This document shows, piece after piece, positions 27,811 to 37,836 of a DNA stretch of 64,000 nucleotides (position 1 is the first letter of the stretch; each line of letters opens with the position of its first letter). The stretch covers positions 124,001 to 188,000 of the forward strand of contig JADJOM010000003.1 in assembly GCA_016713785.1 (NCBI GenBank). The letters are read 5' to 3'. A program made the position numbers and the translations under genes. Below the pieces are notes generated by a model. That model worked only from the letters and a program-made list of their open reading frames with translations, was not told the origin of the DNA and made no database searches. The stretch comes from Gemmatimonadota bacterium. Its GTDB lineage: Bacteria > Gemmatimonadota > Gemmatimonadetes > Gemmatimonadales > GWC2-71-9.

Positions 27811-28326
27811 ATGGCTGATGAGGTGATTCAGGAGCGGCGGATGTTTCTGCAGGCCTGCGGCCTGATCGGGCTGGCCGTGGCGGCCGAAGGGCTGACGGGG
27901 GCGTCCCGTGAACTCGCCGCCGCGGTCCGGGTGAGCCGGCCGGGACCGGATGATCCGCCGATCCCCAACGAGATCGTGCAGCGCATCTTCGATGAGCGCT
28001 TCCAGGGCCGGCCGATCACCCGCGGGCACGTGACGCTCGACATGCCGGCCATGGCCGAGGATGGGCGCTACGTCCCCGTGATCATCGAGTCCGACCTGCC
28101 GATGACCGCCGAGCAGCACGTGAAGAGCGTGTTCCTGATCGTGGACCACAACCCCGATCCGCTGGTGACCGCCTTCCACCTCTCTCCGCTGGTCGGGCCG
28201 GTCGCCATCCAGACCCGCATCAAGATGAAGCGCACGAGTGTCATCCGGGCGATCGTCGAGACCAGCGGCGGCGAGCTGTGGGCGGACTACCTCAAGGTCG
28301 AAACCACTTTGAACGGGTGCGGCTGA
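27811..28326 (+). CDS. soxY: Sulfur carrier protein SoxY
   Basis: Periplasmic carrier of sulfur intermediates, 171 aa, partner of SoxZ. It has a Tat-type signal (ERRMFLQACGLIG and a hydrophobic stretch) and ends in NGCG, whose Cys carries the covalent sulfur chain; most SoxY end in GGCG(G), so the Asn is a small variation. ATG 27811 follows GGGAGG. soxZ starts 1 base after its stop. No soxA, B, C, D or X is in the window, so this is a partial Sox set. Confidence 0.9.
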   Translation: MADEVIQERRMFLQACGLIGLAVAAEGLTGASRELAAAVRVSRPGPDDPPIPNEIVQRIFDERFQGRPITRGHVTLDMPAMAEDGRYVPVIIESDLPMTAEQHVKSVFLIVDHNPDPLVTAFHLSPLVGPVAIQTRIKMKRTSVIRAIVETSGGELWADYLKVETTLNGCG

Positions 28327-28327
28327 C

Positions 28328-28663
28328 ATGCCTGAGACCGGCAAGACCAGGGTCGTCCTGCCCGAGCGCATCCAGCGCGGCGACGTCATCCGGGTGCAGG
28401 TGGTGATGCAGCACCCGATGGACACGGGCTTCTTCCGGGACGCGAACGCCAACATCATCCCCGCCTGGTTCATCAGCGAGGTGCGGGTGCGCTACGGCGA
28501 CGCCGAGGTGGCGCGCTTCGAGTGGACCTCGGGCATCAGCAAGGACCCGATGGTGGCCTTCCAGCTCAAGGCCGACCGCGAGGGCCTGCTGACCGTGGAC
28601 AGTCGCGACAGCCGGGGCAGCGCCTTCAGCGGGCAGGCCGAGATCAAGTTCGCGACCACGTGA
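28328..28663 (+). CDS. soxZ: Sulfur-oxidation carrier partner SoxZ
   Basis: Protein of 111 aa with the SoxZ Ig-like fold: VVMQHPMDTGFFRDANANII and the later ADREGLLTVDSRDSRGSAF match the family. It lacks its own signal and would be exported bound to SoxY through the Tat signal of SoxY. Its stop overlaps the next gene as GTGA. Confidence 0.92.
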   Translation: MPETGKTRVVLPERIQRGDVIRVQVVMQHPMDTGFFRDANANIIPAWFISEVRVRYGDAEVARFEWTSGISKDPMVAFQLKADREGLLTVDSRDSRGSAFSGQAEIKFATT

Positions 28664-29703
28664 GCGCGCCCGGGGCGCCGCTGGCTCGGCGGCTCGGTCG
28701 TCCGGCGGCTCGGTGGCGGGGAGGGGCGGGGGCGTGGACATGCGCCTTCGCCCTTGTCGTTGCCGCCCCCCTCGTGGCCCAGGACTCCGTGCCCTTCCGG
28801 GCCTTCTCGCCCACGACCGAGCGCACCCGCTATCCGGTCCGGCGCCTGGCCCCGGGTGTCTTCGCGGTGCTTGGTGATTCGGGGCAGGGGGCCGAGGGCC
28901 GACCCAACGCCGGGTTCGTGGACACGCGCGACGGGGTCGTGGCCGTGGGCGGGCTGGCCAGCCCCGCCCAGGCCCGGGCGGTGTTGCGCACCCTGCGGTC
29001 GCGGACCCGGGGCCCGTTGCGCTACCTCGTCCTGTACGCCCATCACCCCGACATGATGTTCGGCGCGATCGAGTTCAAGCGCGCGGGGGCCGCGATCGTG
29101 GCCCACCCGGACACCCGGGTGCTGGCCGCCGAGGCCGGCCCAGACCAGATGGTGGCCGACTGGGACCGGGTGGTGGGGCTGCAGGAGCTGCTCGGCTTCG
29201 AGTTCGCCAACACGCCGGACCGGCCCGTCACCGGCCGCGACACGCTCCGGCTGGGGGGGAGGGAGATGATCCTGATCCACCCCGGGCCCGCGCACTCCCG
29301 GGGCGACCTCATGCTGTGGCTCCCGCGGGAGCGGGTGCTCTTTGTCGGGGACCTCCTGCTCGAGGACGGCGTCAGCATGGTGGTCGACGGCAGCGCGCGG
29401 GCCCTGCTCGCCGCCCTCGACCTCATCGATTCGCTGGCGCCACGGGTGCTGGTACCCGGGCATGGCCGCATCCCGGCCAGCCCGCGGGCGCTCACGGACT
29501 CGACCCGTCGCTACCTCCGGACGGTGCGTGACTCGATGGCCGCCGAGGTGAAGCGGGGAACCTCCATGCGGCGCGCGCTGGAACGCTTCCCGCAGGCCAA
29601 TGGGCGGCGCCCGGTGGCGCTGGAATCACGCATTCGCCGCAACGCCGCCCGCATCTTCCGGGAGGTCGAGGCGGAGGCCCTGGGACTCGAGGAGAGCGAA
29701 TGA
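28660..29703 (+). CDS. Exported MBL-fold protein of the sox cluster with altered metal site
   Basis: Metallo-beta-lactamase-fold protein of 347 aa with a signal peptide (about 20-38, ending PLVAQ). The usual HxHxDH motif is replaced by AHHPDM (about residue 128): the first His is Ala and the last is Met. The later motifs HPGPAHSRGD, LFVGDLLLED and PGHGR are intact. It may bind one metal, or have changed chemistry. MBL proteins near soxYZ (SoxH-like) are thought to act on sulfur intermediates. The GTG start overlaps soxZ; the end overlaps the rhodanese gene. Confidence 0.85.
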   Translation: MSAPGAPLARRLGRPAARWRGGAGAWTCAFALVVAAPLVAQDSVPFRAFSPTTERTRYPVRRLAPGVFAVLGDSGQGAEGRPNAGFVDTRDGVVAVGGLASPAQARAVLRTLRSRTRGPLRYLVLYAHHPDMMFGAIEFKRAGAAIVAHPDTRVLAAEAGPDQMVADWDRVVGLQELLGFEFANTPDRPVTGRDTLRLGGREMILIHPGPAHSRGDLMLWLPRERVLFVGDLLLEDGVSMVVDGSARALLAALDLIDSLAPRVLVPGHGRIPASPRALTDSTRRYLRTVRDSMAAEVKRGTSMRRALERFPQANGRRPVALESRIRRNAARIFREVEAEALGLEESE

Positions 29704-30650
29704 ACCGGTGGAGGCGTGCATCCGGCGTCACGGCGGCGCTGCTCGCGCTGACGCTCGGTGACCCAATCCTGGCGCAGCAGCCGCCGGCGCCCCGCCTGGT
29801 CGGGACGGCAGAACTGGCGCGGCTCCTCGCGGCGGATGTGGCAGTCGAGCCGGCGGAAGGCCAGGCGCGCAGGACGCCGGTGCTCGTCATCGACGTGCGC
29901 CAGTCCTGGACCAGCTACCTGCAGAACCACCTGACCGGGGCGGTGTGGCTCAACGTGGAGACGCTCCGGGCCCAGCGCGATGAGCTGCCGTTCCAGCTGC
30001 TGTCGGGCGCCCAGTACGCCGAGCTGTTCCGGCGCCTGGGGGCCACGCCCACGCGGAGGATCGTGATCTACAGCGCGGGGGAGCAGCTCGACATCGATGC
30101 CACCTTCACGGCGTGGCTGCTCGCCTCGGCGGGGGCGCGGGAGGTGACGGTGCTCGACGGCGGCTACGCCAAGTGGGAACTCGAGGCCCGCCCGGTGACC
30201 CAGCGGTATCCGCGCACGGCCATCGGCCGGGACGGGTTCCGCGCCAGGGCGTTCCGGCCCTCGGTGGCGAGCCTGGCGGAGGTGATCGCGGCTAGCCAGG
30301 GGGGTGGAGCGCTGCTGGTGGATGCGCGGCCGCCCGAGCAGTTCGCCGGGTCCGCTGGGGCGCAGCTGCGGCGGGGGCACATCCCGGGCGCCATCAATCA
30401 CCCCTGGAAGGACGACCTCGAGAAGGTGGACCTGGCGCTGGTCTGGAAGGACACGACGGCGCTCCGGGCCGCCTACGCGGCGCAGGGCATCACCCCGGAT
30501 CGCGACATCATCCTCTACTGCAACAGCGGCACCGAGGCGAGCCACGTCTTCTTTGCGCTCCGCTTCCTGCTCGGGTACCCGCGGGTCCGGATCTTCACCG
30601 GCTCGTGGACCCAGTGGGCGGAGCGGGACGAGCTGCCGGTGGCCCGCTAG
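29700..30650 (+). CDS. Exported two-domain sulfurtransferase (rhodanese)
   Basis: Sulfurtransferase of 316 aa with a signal peptide (LLALTLGDPILAQ). It has two rhodanese domains: an inactive N-terminal one (YSAGEQLDIDATF, no Cys) and a C-terminal one with catalytic Cys in ILYCNSGTEASHV. It could pass sulfane sulfur to or from SoxYZ in the periplasm, consistent with its overlap with the MBL gene. Exact donor and acceptor unknown. Confidence 0.9.
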   Translation: MNRWRRASGVTAALLALTLGDPILAQQPPAPRLVGTAELARLLAADVAVEPAEGQARRTPVLVIDVRQSWTSYLQNHLTGAVWLNVETLRAQRDELPFQLLSGAQYAELFRRLGATPTRRIVIYSAGEQLDIDATFTAWLLASAGAREVTVLDGGYAKWELEARPVTQRYPRTAIGRDGFRARAFRPSVASLAEVIAASQGGGALLVDARPPEQFAGSAGAQLRRGHIPGAINHPWKDDLEKVDLALVWKDTTALRAAYAAQGITPDRDIILYCNSGTEASHVFFALRFLLGYPRVRIFTGSWTQWAERDELPVAR

Positions 30651-30678
30651 GCCCGCTCACCGCCGTGTCGGCCGCGGG

Positions 30679-32076
30679 TCAGGGCATTGCCCGCAGCTCT
30701 GCCGGATCGTACTGCACCCCACCACGCATCACCCAGCGCACCGCGCCCACGTTGCGGATATCGGCCAGGGGATCGGCCGCGAGGAGCACCAGGTCGGCCA
30801 GCTTGCCCGTTTGAATGGTGCCCAGCTGGGCCGCCGCCGGACCGATGGCCAGCGCCGCGTCCCGCGTGGCGGCGAGCAGCGCCCGGGCCGGCGTCATTCC
30901 CACGGAATCCACGAACAACCGCAGCTCGACCTCGAGCTGTGCCCGCTCCCCCATGGGGCCGTAGGCCACGTGGTCGGTGCCGGCGGTCAGACGCACGCCG
31001 CGGAGGGCCGCCTGCCGGGTGACTTCCATGCCGAAGACGCTGGCCGCGATGGCATACCGGTCGGGCAGCGCCTGGGTCCGGCGCCGGCTCCGGCCCGCGC
31101 GCTCGGCGGAGAGCAGGGTGGCGTGGAGGGTGGGCTCGAGGAAGGTGCCGCGCACCGCCAGGGTGTCGAGGGTGGCGAGCACCGCCGGGCGGCGGGCCGC
31201 CTCGGCGGTCTGGGCCGAGTCGGCGGTGACCTGGAGCAGCGAGGTGCTGGTCCGCAGCGTGTCACGGGTATCGTGCGCGATGAGCTCGCCCGCGAGCCCG
31301 GCGGCGTGCACCACGCCGTCCTGCCCCGCCTGGGACTGCTCGCGGACATTCGCGGGCTGCACCCAGCCGTGGCCCCACACCGGCAGGCCACGCGCGTGGG
31401 CCGCGGTCACCAGCCGCGCCACCTGGGCGGAGTCGAGATCCTGGTAGAGCTTGAGCCCGATCGCGCCGGCCTCCACGGCGGAACGCACCACACCATCGGC
31501 GTTGCCGGCGGGGGGGAACATGATCGGGTACCATCCGAGCTGCCGCATGCCGCCGGAGGCGGGCGCGTGGCGCACCACGTTGCCATCGGGGCGGCGCTCG
31601 GTCTCGGGCGAGAAGAAGTGGATGCCGGCCACGAGCTGCATGGGGAACACCCGCGGGGCGGGACCGGCCGCGGTCGCGGCCTCGAGCAGGCGGGCCGGGT
31701 TGTTGCCCATGTCGCGGACGGCGGTGACGCCGCGCGCCAGGAGGTCGTGCAGGTCGGAGCGGATCGAGGTGTCGGTCACGCCGCGGGGCCGGAACAGCAG
31801 GTGCACGTGGGTATCGATCAGGCCCGGGAGCAGGTAGCCACCGGCGGCGTCGAGCACCCGCGCGCCTGGTGGGACGGGGCATTCGGCGCGCGGCCCGGCG
31901 CAGCGCACCGTGCCACCGGCCACCACCACCACCGCGTCCGGCACCGGCGGCGCGCCGGTGCCGTCCCACAGCGTGGCGCCGACGATGGCGGCCACCCCGG
32001 CCTCCTGTGCTCCCAGCGGCGCTCCCGCGAGTGGCAGGGCGAGGGCAAGCAGGCCGGCGATGCGGGAGGAGACCAT
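30679..32076 (-). CDS. Exported metal-dependent amidohydrolase
   Basis: Amidohydrolase-superfamily protein of 465 aa with a signal peptide (ALALPLAGAPLGAQ). The metal motif is LLPGLIDTHVHLLF (HxH), with a later His in PVWGHGWVQP and Asp in LTAGTDHVAYG. The C-terminal GTIQTGKLADLVLLAADPL is typical of imidazolonepropionase-like exported members. ATG 32076 is preferred to TTG 32088. A minus-strand -10-like TATTGT lies at 32116-32121. Substrate unknown. Confidence 0.9.
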   Translation of the reverse strand: MVSSRIAGLLALALPLAGAPLGAQEAGVAAIVGATLWDGTGAPPVPDAVVVVAGGTVRCAGPRAECPVPPGARVLDAAGGYLLPGLIDTHVHLLFRPRGVTDTSIRSDLHDLLARGVTAVRDMGNNPARLLEAATAAGPAPRVFPMQLVAGIHFFSPETERRPDGNVVRHAPASGGMRQLGWYPIMFPPAGNADGVVRSAVEAGAIGLKLYQDLDSAQVARLVTAAHARGLPVWGHGWVQPANVREQSQAGQDGVVHAAGLAGELIAHDTRDTLRTSTSLLQVTADSAQTAEAARRPAVLATLDTLAVRGTFLEPTLHATLLSAERAGRSRRRTQALPDRYAIAASVFGMEVTRQAALRGVRLTAGTDHVAYGPMGERAQLEVELRLFVDSVGMTPARALLAATRDAALAIGPAAAQLGTIQTGKLADLVLLAADPLADIRNVGAVRWVMRGGVQYDPAELRAMP

Positions 32077-32261
32077 GGCCGTGTCCAAGGTTGGGGTCGG
32101 AGGGGACGACCTCCCCTACAATAGGACGGGGGCGCCGAAAGGTCACCCCTTCCCGTGCCCCGGGGTCACAGTCCAGCCGCCGGACTTGACCGGCCCGCCG
32201 GTCGGGCCCATCCTGCAACGTCACCCTCCTCCTCCCCGACCCTCATCCGGGACCCTGCGCC

Positions 32262-32711
32262 GTGATCCAACTGCTCGTCAACGGGAAGCCGCATCGGGTG
32301 GATGTGGCGCCCGACACGCCCCTGCTCTGGGTGCTGCGTGATACGCTCGCCCTCACCGGTACCAAATACGGCTGCGGCATGGCGCAGTGTGGCGCCTGTA
32401 CCGTCCACCTCGACGGCCAGGCCATCCGCAGCTGCTCCACCCCGGTGAGTGCCGCCGCCGGGAAGAAGATCACCACCATCGAGGGCCTCTCGGCCGACGG
32501 CAGCCATCCGCTGCAGCAGGCCTGGGTGGCGGAGCAGGTGCCGCAGTGCGGCTACTGCCAGTCGGGGCAGATCATGCAGGCGGCCGCGCTGCTCAGCCAG
32601 ACGCCGAAGCCCTCCGACGCGGACATCGATGCGGCCATGGCGGGCAACATCTGCCGCTGCGGCACCTACCAGCGAATCCGCGCGGCGATCCACCGCGCGG
32701 CGGAGGCGTAA
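32262..32711 (+). CDS. Molybdenum hydroxylase small [2Fe-2S] subunit (IorA-like)
   Basis: Protein of 149 aa with two [2Fe-2S] clusters. A plant-type ferredoxin motif ([17 protein letters not shown] and a further Cys in RSCSTP) is followed by the second cluster in [10 protein letters not shown] and [11 protein letters not shown]. It passes electrons from the molybdenum subunit encoded next. This two-subunit form, with no FAD subunit, matches isoquinoline 1-oxidoreductase or the YagT/aldehyde-oxidoreductase type. The start is GTG 32262. TTGACC (32186-32191) and CATCCT (32209-32214) could be its promoter. Confidence 0.92.
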   Translation: MIQLLVNGKPHRVDVAPDTPLLWVLRDTLALTGTKYGCGMAQCGACTVHLDGQAIRSCSTPVSAAAGKKITTIEGLSADGSHPLQQAWVAEQVPQCGYCQSGQIMQAAALLSQTPKPSDADIDAAMAGNICRCGTYQRIRAAIHRAAEA

Positions 32712-32714
32712 CCC

Positions 32715-34868
32715 ATGATCAGCATGCCTCAGGTGTCCCGGCGCCAGTTTCTCCGGGTCAGCGCCGTGGCCGGCGCGGGGCTGACCCTTGCGGTGTCGCT
32801 CGACGGCTGCGGGCCGGGCGGCGAGCCGGCGGCGGCGGGGCCGGGGGAGCCGGTGTTTCTGCCCAACGCCTTCGTCCGGGTGGACGAGCAGGGATGGGTG
32901 ACGGTGATCTCCAAGCACGTCGAGATGGGCCAGGGGACTTACACCGGGCTCGCCACCATCGTGGCCGAGGAGCTGGACGCCGACTGGGACAAGGTGCGCG
33001 TGGAGGGTGCCCCCGCCGACGCGGCGAAGTACGCCAACCTCGCCTTCGGGGTACAGGGCACGGGGGGCAGCACCTCGATTGCCAATTCGTGGCCGCAGCT
33101 GCGTGCCGCCGGCGCCACCGCGCGGGCCATGCTGGTGGCGGCGGCCGCCGCCGAGTGGAAGGTGGACGCCGCGACGCTCACCACGGAGCGCGGCGTCATC
33201 ACCAATCCCGCCAACGGCAAGCGCTTGGGCTATGGCCAGGTGGCCCGGGCGGCGGCGGCCCTCCCGGTGCCGGAGCAGGTGCCGCTCAAGGACCCCGCCA
33301 GCTTCCGCCTGATCGGCAAGCGTGCCCCGCGGGTGGATGCGCGGGCCAAGGTCACCGGCTCGGCGCCGTTCACCCAGGATGTCTCCCTCCCGGGCATGCT
33401 CACGGCCGTGGTGGCGCACCCGCCGCGGTTCGGGGCCACCGTCCGGAGCTTCGATGCCTCGGCCGCGAAGGCGGTCCCGGGGGTGCGGGAGGTGGTGCAG
33501 ATCCCCACCGGCGTCGCCGTCCTCGCCGACGGCTTCTGGGCGGCCCGCCAGGGGCGTGACGCGCTGGTCATCGACTGGGACGAGAGCAAGGCCTTCCGTG
33601 GCAGCACGCCGGCGCTGTTCGCGGAGTACCGCGCGCTGGCCGCGAAGCCGGGCACCATCGCCCGGAAGGACGGCCAGGGCGCGGCGGCGGTGCGCGGCGA
33701 GCGGCAGGCGGCGGCCGTCTATGAGCTGCCCTTCCTGGCCCACGCCTGCATGGAGCCGCTCAACTGCGTGGTGCGGCTCTCCGCCGACGGATGCGAGATC
33801 TGGAACGGCGAGCAGTTCCACACCCCAGACCAGATGGCGGTCGCCGCGGTGACGGGGCTCAGGCCGGAACAGGTCACCATTCACATGCTGTACGCCGGCG
33901 GCAGCTTCGGGCGGCGGGCCAACCCGCAGGCGGACTACGTCGTGGAAGCGGTCACGATCGCCCGGGCCATCGAGGGCCGCGCGCCGGTCAAGATGGTCTG
34001 GACCCGGGAGGACGACACCCGGGCTGGCTACTACCGGCCGATGTACGTGCACGCCGTGAAGGCCGCGCTGGGCCCCGACGGGCGCGCGGCGGCCTGGCAC
34101 CATCGCGTAGTGGGCCAGTCCATCATGAAGGGCAGCGCCTTCGAGGGCTTTATCCAGAAGGGCATCGACCCGACCTCGGTCGAAGGCATCACGGACACGG
34201 GGTATGGCATCCCCCACTTCCAGGTGGAGCTGCACACCACCACGCTCGGGGTCCCGATCCAGTGGTGGCGGTCGGTGGGTCACACCCACACCGCGTTCGT
34301 GATGGAGACCATGATGGACGAGCTCGCCGTGCTCGCCGGCCAGGACCCGGTGGCGTTCCGGGAGGCGCATCTCGGCGCCGCGCCCAGGCACCTGGGGGTG
34401 CTCCGCCTGGCCGCCGAGAAGGCGGGGTGGGGCACGCCGCTGCCGGCCGGCCGGGCCCGCGGGGTGGCGGTGCACCAGTCGTTCGGCAGCTACGTCGCGG
34501 AGGTGGCGGAGGTCTCCCTCGAGAACGGGGCGCCGCGGGTCCACCGGGTGGTCTGCGCGGTGGACTGCGGGGTCGCGGTCAATCCGGACGTGATCACCAT
34601 GCAGATGCAGAGCAGCATCGCCTACGCGCTCTCGGCCCTGCTGCACGGCGCCGTGACGCTCAAGGACGGGGTGGTGGAGCAGGCCAACTTCGACACCTAC
34701 AAGGTGCTGCGCCTCCCGGAGATGCCGGAGGTGGAGGTGCACATCGTGCCGTCGGCCGAGCCCCCGAGCGGGGTCGGCGAGCCCGGCACCCCGCCGCTCG
34801 CACCGGCGGTGGCGAACGCCATGTTCCAGCTCACGGGCACCCGGGTGCGGACGCTGCCGGTGGCGTAG
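32715..34868 (+). CDS. Tat-exported molybdenum hydroxylase large subunit (IorB-like)
   Basis: Xanthine-dehydrogenase-family molybdopterin enzyme of 717 aa. The Tat signal is [21 protein letters not shown]. Cofactor-binding segments include [20 protein letters not shown] and, near the C terminus, [12 protein letters not shown] with the active-site Glu. IorB-like enzymes hydroxylate N-heterocycles or oxidise aldehydes in the periplasm. It starts 3 bases after the small subunit. No xdhC/maturation gene is adjacent. Confidence 0.92.
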   Translation: MISMPQVSRRQFLRVSAVAGAGLTLAVSLDGCGPGGEPAAAGPGEPVFLPNAFVRVDEQGWVTVISKHVEMGQGTYTGLATIVAEELDADWDKVRVEGAPADAAKYANLAFGVQGTGGSTSIANSWPQLRAAGATARAMLVAAAAAEWKVDAATLTTERGVITNPANGKRLGYGQVARAAAALPVPEQVPLKDPASFRLIGKRAPRVDARAKVTGSAPFTQDVSLPGMLTAVVAHPPRFGATVRSFDASAAKAVPGVREVVQIPTGVAVLADGFWAARQGRDALVIDWDESKAFRGSTPALFAEYRALAAKPGTIARKDGQGAAAVRGERQAAAVYELPFLAHACMEPLNCVVRLSADGCEIWNGEQFHTPDQMAVAAVTGLRPEQVTIHMLYAGGSFGRRANPQADYVVEAVTIARAIEGRAPVKMVWTREDDTRAGYYRPMYVHAVKAALGPDGRAAAWHHRVVGQSIMKGSAFEGFIQKGIDPTSVEGITDTGYGIPHFQVELHTTTLGVPIQWWRSVGHTHTAFVMETMMDELAVLAGQDPVAFREAHLGAAPRHLGVLRLAAEKAGWGTPLPAGRARGVAVHQSFGSYVAEVAEVSLENGAPRVHRVVCAVDCGVAVNPDVITMQMQSSIAYALSALLHGAVTLKDGVVEQANFDTYKVLRLPEMPEVEVHIVPSAEPPSGVGEPGTPPLAPAVANAMFQLTGTRVRTLPVA

Positions 34869-34906
34869 AGCGGTCGGGCGGTAGGGCGGTAGGGCGGCAA
34901 ACACAC

Positions 34907-34936
34907 CGACCCTCCGGGGATCTTCCCGGAGGGTCG
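34907..34936. terminator. Bidirectional terminator
   Basis: CGACCCTCCGGG pairs perfectly with CCCGGAGGGTCG across GATCTT; an outer ACAC/GTGT pairing extends it. It lies between the convergent IorB-like and potC genes. Confidence 0.85.
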
Positions 34937-34963
34937 TGTGCGTCCATCGTACCACCCCACCGC

Positions 34964-35782
34964 CTACTTCGTCAGCGCCTCTTTCATGGTCCGGTTCTGC
35001 CACAGGACCGTGATGCCGAGCAGGATGAGGCTGCCCAGCAGGATGCTCGTGGCCAGCACGTTGATCTGCGGCGGGAAGGCCGCGCGGCGGGCGCCGTACA
35101 CGTAGAGCGGGTAGGTGACCTGGTTGCCGGCGTTGAACAGCGTGATGATGAAGTCGTCCAGGGAGAGGGCGAACGAGAGCATGCCGGCGGCGGCGATGCC
35201 GGGCGCGATCAGCGGCAGGGTCACCTTCATCACGGTGCGGAACGGGCTGGCGCCGAGGTCCATGGCGGCCTCCTCGAGGGTCCAGTCGAAGCCACGGATC
35301 CGCGCCTTGACCGTGAGCGCCACGTAGCTCACCGAGAACATGATGTGGGCGATGACCACCGTCCAGAAGCCGGTCTGCACGTTGCTGGTCAGGAACAGCG
35401 ACAGCAGCGAGGAGCCAAGCACCACCTCGGGGGTGGTCAGCGGCAGCACCAGCAGGAGGTTGATCGGCCCGGCGCCCTTCCAGGTGTACCGGCACAGCGC
35501 CAGCGCGATGAGCGAGCCGAACAGCAGCGACACGCTGGTCGAGGCCGCCGCCACCTTGAGGGAGAGCTGCATCGCGTCGACCAGCGCGGGATACAGGAAC
35601 GGGTCGCGCCAGGCGTCGAGGGAGAACGACTTCCAGACGAAGTTGAACTTCCCGTCCGGCTTGTTGAAGCTGTACGAGACGATCACGAAGATCGGCAGGA
35701 ACAGGTACAGCAGCACCAGGGCGGCGTAGAGGTCGAGCAGCCGCCCGGTCCAGCGCGAGCCCACCGGTCCGCGGCGCGCCAT
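34964..35782 (-). CDS. potC: Polyamine ABC transporter permease PotC
   Basis: Inner membrane permease of 272 aa with about six helices. The binding-protein-dependent transport motif EEAAMDLGASPFRTVMKVTLPLIAPGI (the EAA loop) contacts the ATPase. It pairs with PotB to form the spermidine/putrescine channel. The potB stop overlaps its ATG. Last gene of potABCD order A-D-B-C here. Confidence 0.93.
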   Translation of the reverse strand: MARRGPVGSRWTGRLLDLYAALVLLYLFLPIFVIVSYSFNKPDGKFNFVWKSFSLDAWRDPFLYPALVDAMQLSLKVAAASTSVSLLFGSLIALALCRYTWKGAGPINLLLVLPLTTPEVVLGSSLLSLFLTSNVQTGFWTVVIAHIMFSVSYVALTVKARIRGFDWTLEEAAMDLGASPFRTVMKVTLPLIAPGIAAAGMLSFALSLDDFIITLFNAGNQVTYPLYVYGARRAAFPPQINVLATSILLGSLILLGITVLWQNRTMKEALTK

Positions 35783-36627
35783 CAGGCCAGGTCCTCGGTG
35801 CCAAGGGCCCGGGCATACGCCAGCACCATGATCGTGATGATCACCATCAGCACGAAGCTGAGCGCCGCCGCCAGCGGGTAGTCACGCACCTGCAGGAACT
35901 GCCCCTGGATCACGGAGCCCAGCATCTTCTGGTTGGGGCTGCCCAGCAGCTCGGCGTTGATGAAGTCGCCGGTGGCGGGGATGAACGTCAGCATGCTCCC
36001 CGCCAGCACCCCGGGCATGGAGAGGGGCAGCACCACCTTGCGGAAGGCCTGGCCGGCGTTGCAGTAGAGGTCGTTGGCGGCCTCGGTCAGCCGCCGGTCG
36101 ATCTTCTCCAGGCTGACGTAGATCGGCAGGATGGTGAAGGGCAGGAAGTTGTAGCTGAGCCCGCCGATCACCGCCCAGACGGTGTTGAGCAGCCGTCCCT
36201 CCTCGGGGAGGAGGTGCAGCGTGGCCAGGGTCTGCACCACGATCCCGCCGTCGTTGAGGATCGTCTTCCAGGCAAAGGTGCGCACCAGGAAGGTGGTGAA
36301 GAACGGCAGGATGACGAGCCCGAGCAGGAAGTTCTTGTACCGGCCCGAGCGGAAGGCGATCACGTAGGCCAGCGGGTAGCCCAGCAGCACGCAGACCACC
36401 GTGGCCGCGAAGGCGTACCCGAACGACCGTCCCAGGTGCACCCCGTAGTCGGTGAAGGCGCGCTGGTAACCGTCGTACCACGCCGCCCCCTCCGGACCGA
36501 CCGACGTCCGGGCGAGGGTCAGCGTGGGGATGACGTAGAACGCGATGAGCCAGAGGATCCCTGGCGCCACGAGCAGGTAGGGGGCGATCGGGTTGCGCCG
36601 ATTGCCCCCGGCGGCGGTGCCGGCCAT
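35782..36627 (-). CDS. potB: Polyamine ABC transporter permease PotB
   Basis: Permease of 281 aa with about six helices. Its EAA-loop is RRLTEAANDLYCNAGQAFRKVVLPLSMPGV. LLVAPGILWLIAFYVIPTLTL is the first helix. It sits 9 bases after potD and overlaps potC. Confidence 0.93.
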   Translation of the reverse strand: MAGTAAGGNRRNPIAPYLLVAPGILWLIAFYVIPTLTLARTSVGPEGAAWYDGYQRAFTDYGVHLGRSFGYAFAATVVCVLLGYPLAYVIAFRSGRYKNFLLGLVILPFFTTFLVRTFAWKTILNDGGIVVQTLATLHLLPEEGRLLNTVWAVIGGLSYNFLPFTILPIYVSLEKIDRRLTEAANDLYCNAGQAFRKVVLPLSMPGVLAGSMLTFIPATGDFINAELLGSPNQKMLGSVIQGQFLQVRDYPLAAALSFVLMVIITIMVLAYARALGTEDLA

Positions 36628-36636
36628 GAGGAGTGC

Positions 36637-37806
36637 CTATGCCCCGATCGCGTCCTGGAAGAGCCGGTTGAACTCCTGGTCCTCGGCATCGTCCAGCCAC
36701 TTGAAGACCTTGAGCCGGGCGGTCACGTCGGCGGGGACGTTGACCAGCGGGCTGCTGGCGAGGGCGGGCGCGATCTTGGCCAGTTCCTCGGCCGTGCCCT
36801 TGACCGGCGAGAGGTACGGCGCGGCGGCGATGATCTGGGCCGAGTGGGCCGGGGTGTAGCAGTAGTCCATGAACGCCGCCGCCAGCTCCGGCCGGTCGGA
36901 GGTCTTGGGAATCAGCATGTTGTCGGAGTAGAGCATCGCGCCTTCCGTGGGCGCGATCCACCGCAGGTCCGGGTTGTCCGCGGCCAGGCCCTGGATGTCG
37001 CCCGACCACGCCACCGCCACCGCGATGTTCCCGGCCGCCAGGTCCTCGGCGTAGTCGTTGCCCGTGAACCCGCGGATGTGGCCGTTCTCCCGGTACTGCT
37101 TGATCTTGGCGCAGGCCAGCCGGGCGTCCTCGACGGTGCAGGCCGCGGGGTCCTTGCCCTCGCCCATCATCACGAGGCCGAGGGTGTCCCGCATCTCGGT
37201 CAGCATCGTGATCTTGCCCTTGAACTTCGGGTCGAACAGGTCGGCCACGCTGGACAGCTCCCGGCCGGTGACCTTCGGGTTGTACCCGATGCCCGCCATG
37301 CCCGACATCCACGGCACGCTGTGCAGGCGCCCCGGGTCGAAGCCGACGTTGGTGAGCCCGTCCACCAGGTTGGCCTTGTTGGGGAACTTGTCGGCCGGGA
37401 TCGGCTGGGTGTAGCCCAGCTTGATCAGCCGGCCAGCCATCCAGTCGGTGAGCACGATGATGTCGCGGTCGATGCTCTGCCCGCGCTTGAGCGGCTCGTC
37501 GATCTTGGCGAAGAACTCGTTGTTGTCGTTGACGTCCTCGGTGTAGACCGTCGTGATCCCGGTCGCCGCCTCGAAGTCCGCCACCGTCTTCTGGTCGATG
37601 TAGAGCGGCCAGTTGGAGATCCGCACCGTCTTGGCCGCCGCCGCGGCCTGGCCGGCGTCCTTGCCCTGGCACGCGTTCAGGAACGCGCTGCCCAGGGTAA
37701 GGCCGCCCGCCGCCAGGGCCGTCCGGCCCAGGAACTGGCGCCGGGAGAGGGCGCGGTGGACCATCGCCGTGAGTTCCTGCTCGCTGTACGTGTCGCGCTT
37801 CGTCAT
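36637..37806 (-). CDS. potD: Polyamine ABC transporter substrate-binding protein PotD
   Basis: Binding protein of 389 aa for putrescine or spermidine. The signal is SRRQFLGRTALAAGGLTLGS and then LNACQG, a Tat-type leader that also ends like a lipoprotein. Family segments include NWPLYIDQKTVADFEAATGI, DIIVLTDWMAGRLI and IAVAWSGDIQGL. ATG 37806 follows potA after 30 bases. Exact polyamine preference cannot be read by eye. Confidence 0.92.
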   Translation of the reverse strand: MTKRDTYSEQELTAMVHRALSRRQFLGRTALAAGGLTLGSAFLNACQGKDAGQAAAAAKTVRISNWPLYIDQKTVADFEAATGITTVYTEDVNDNNEFFAKIDEPLKRGQSIDRDIIVLTDWMAGRLIKLGYTQPIPADKFPNKANLVDGLTNVGFDPGRLHSVPWMSGMAGIGYNPKVTGRELSSVADLFDPKFKGKITMLTEMRDTLGLVMMGEGKDPAACTVEDARLACAKIKQYRENGHIRGFTGNDYAEDLAAGNIAVAVAWSGDIQGLAADNPDLRWIAPTEGAMLYSDNMLIPKTSDRPELAAAFMDYCYTPAHSAQIIAAAPYLSPVKGTAEELAKIAPALASSPLVNVPADVTARLKVFKWLDDAEDQEFNRLFQDAIGA

Positions 37807-37836
37807 GGTGAATCCCCGGGCGTGGAGAGGTCGGTG

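Noticed and set aside
26584..28473. Long minus-strand open frame over arsC, the TetR gene and soxYZ
   Set aside because: No domain, and it spans several separate, well-supported genes.
32166..35816. Long minus-strand open frame over the IorAB-like genes and potC
   Set aside because: It crosses strong genes on both strands and has no recognisable domain or start signal.
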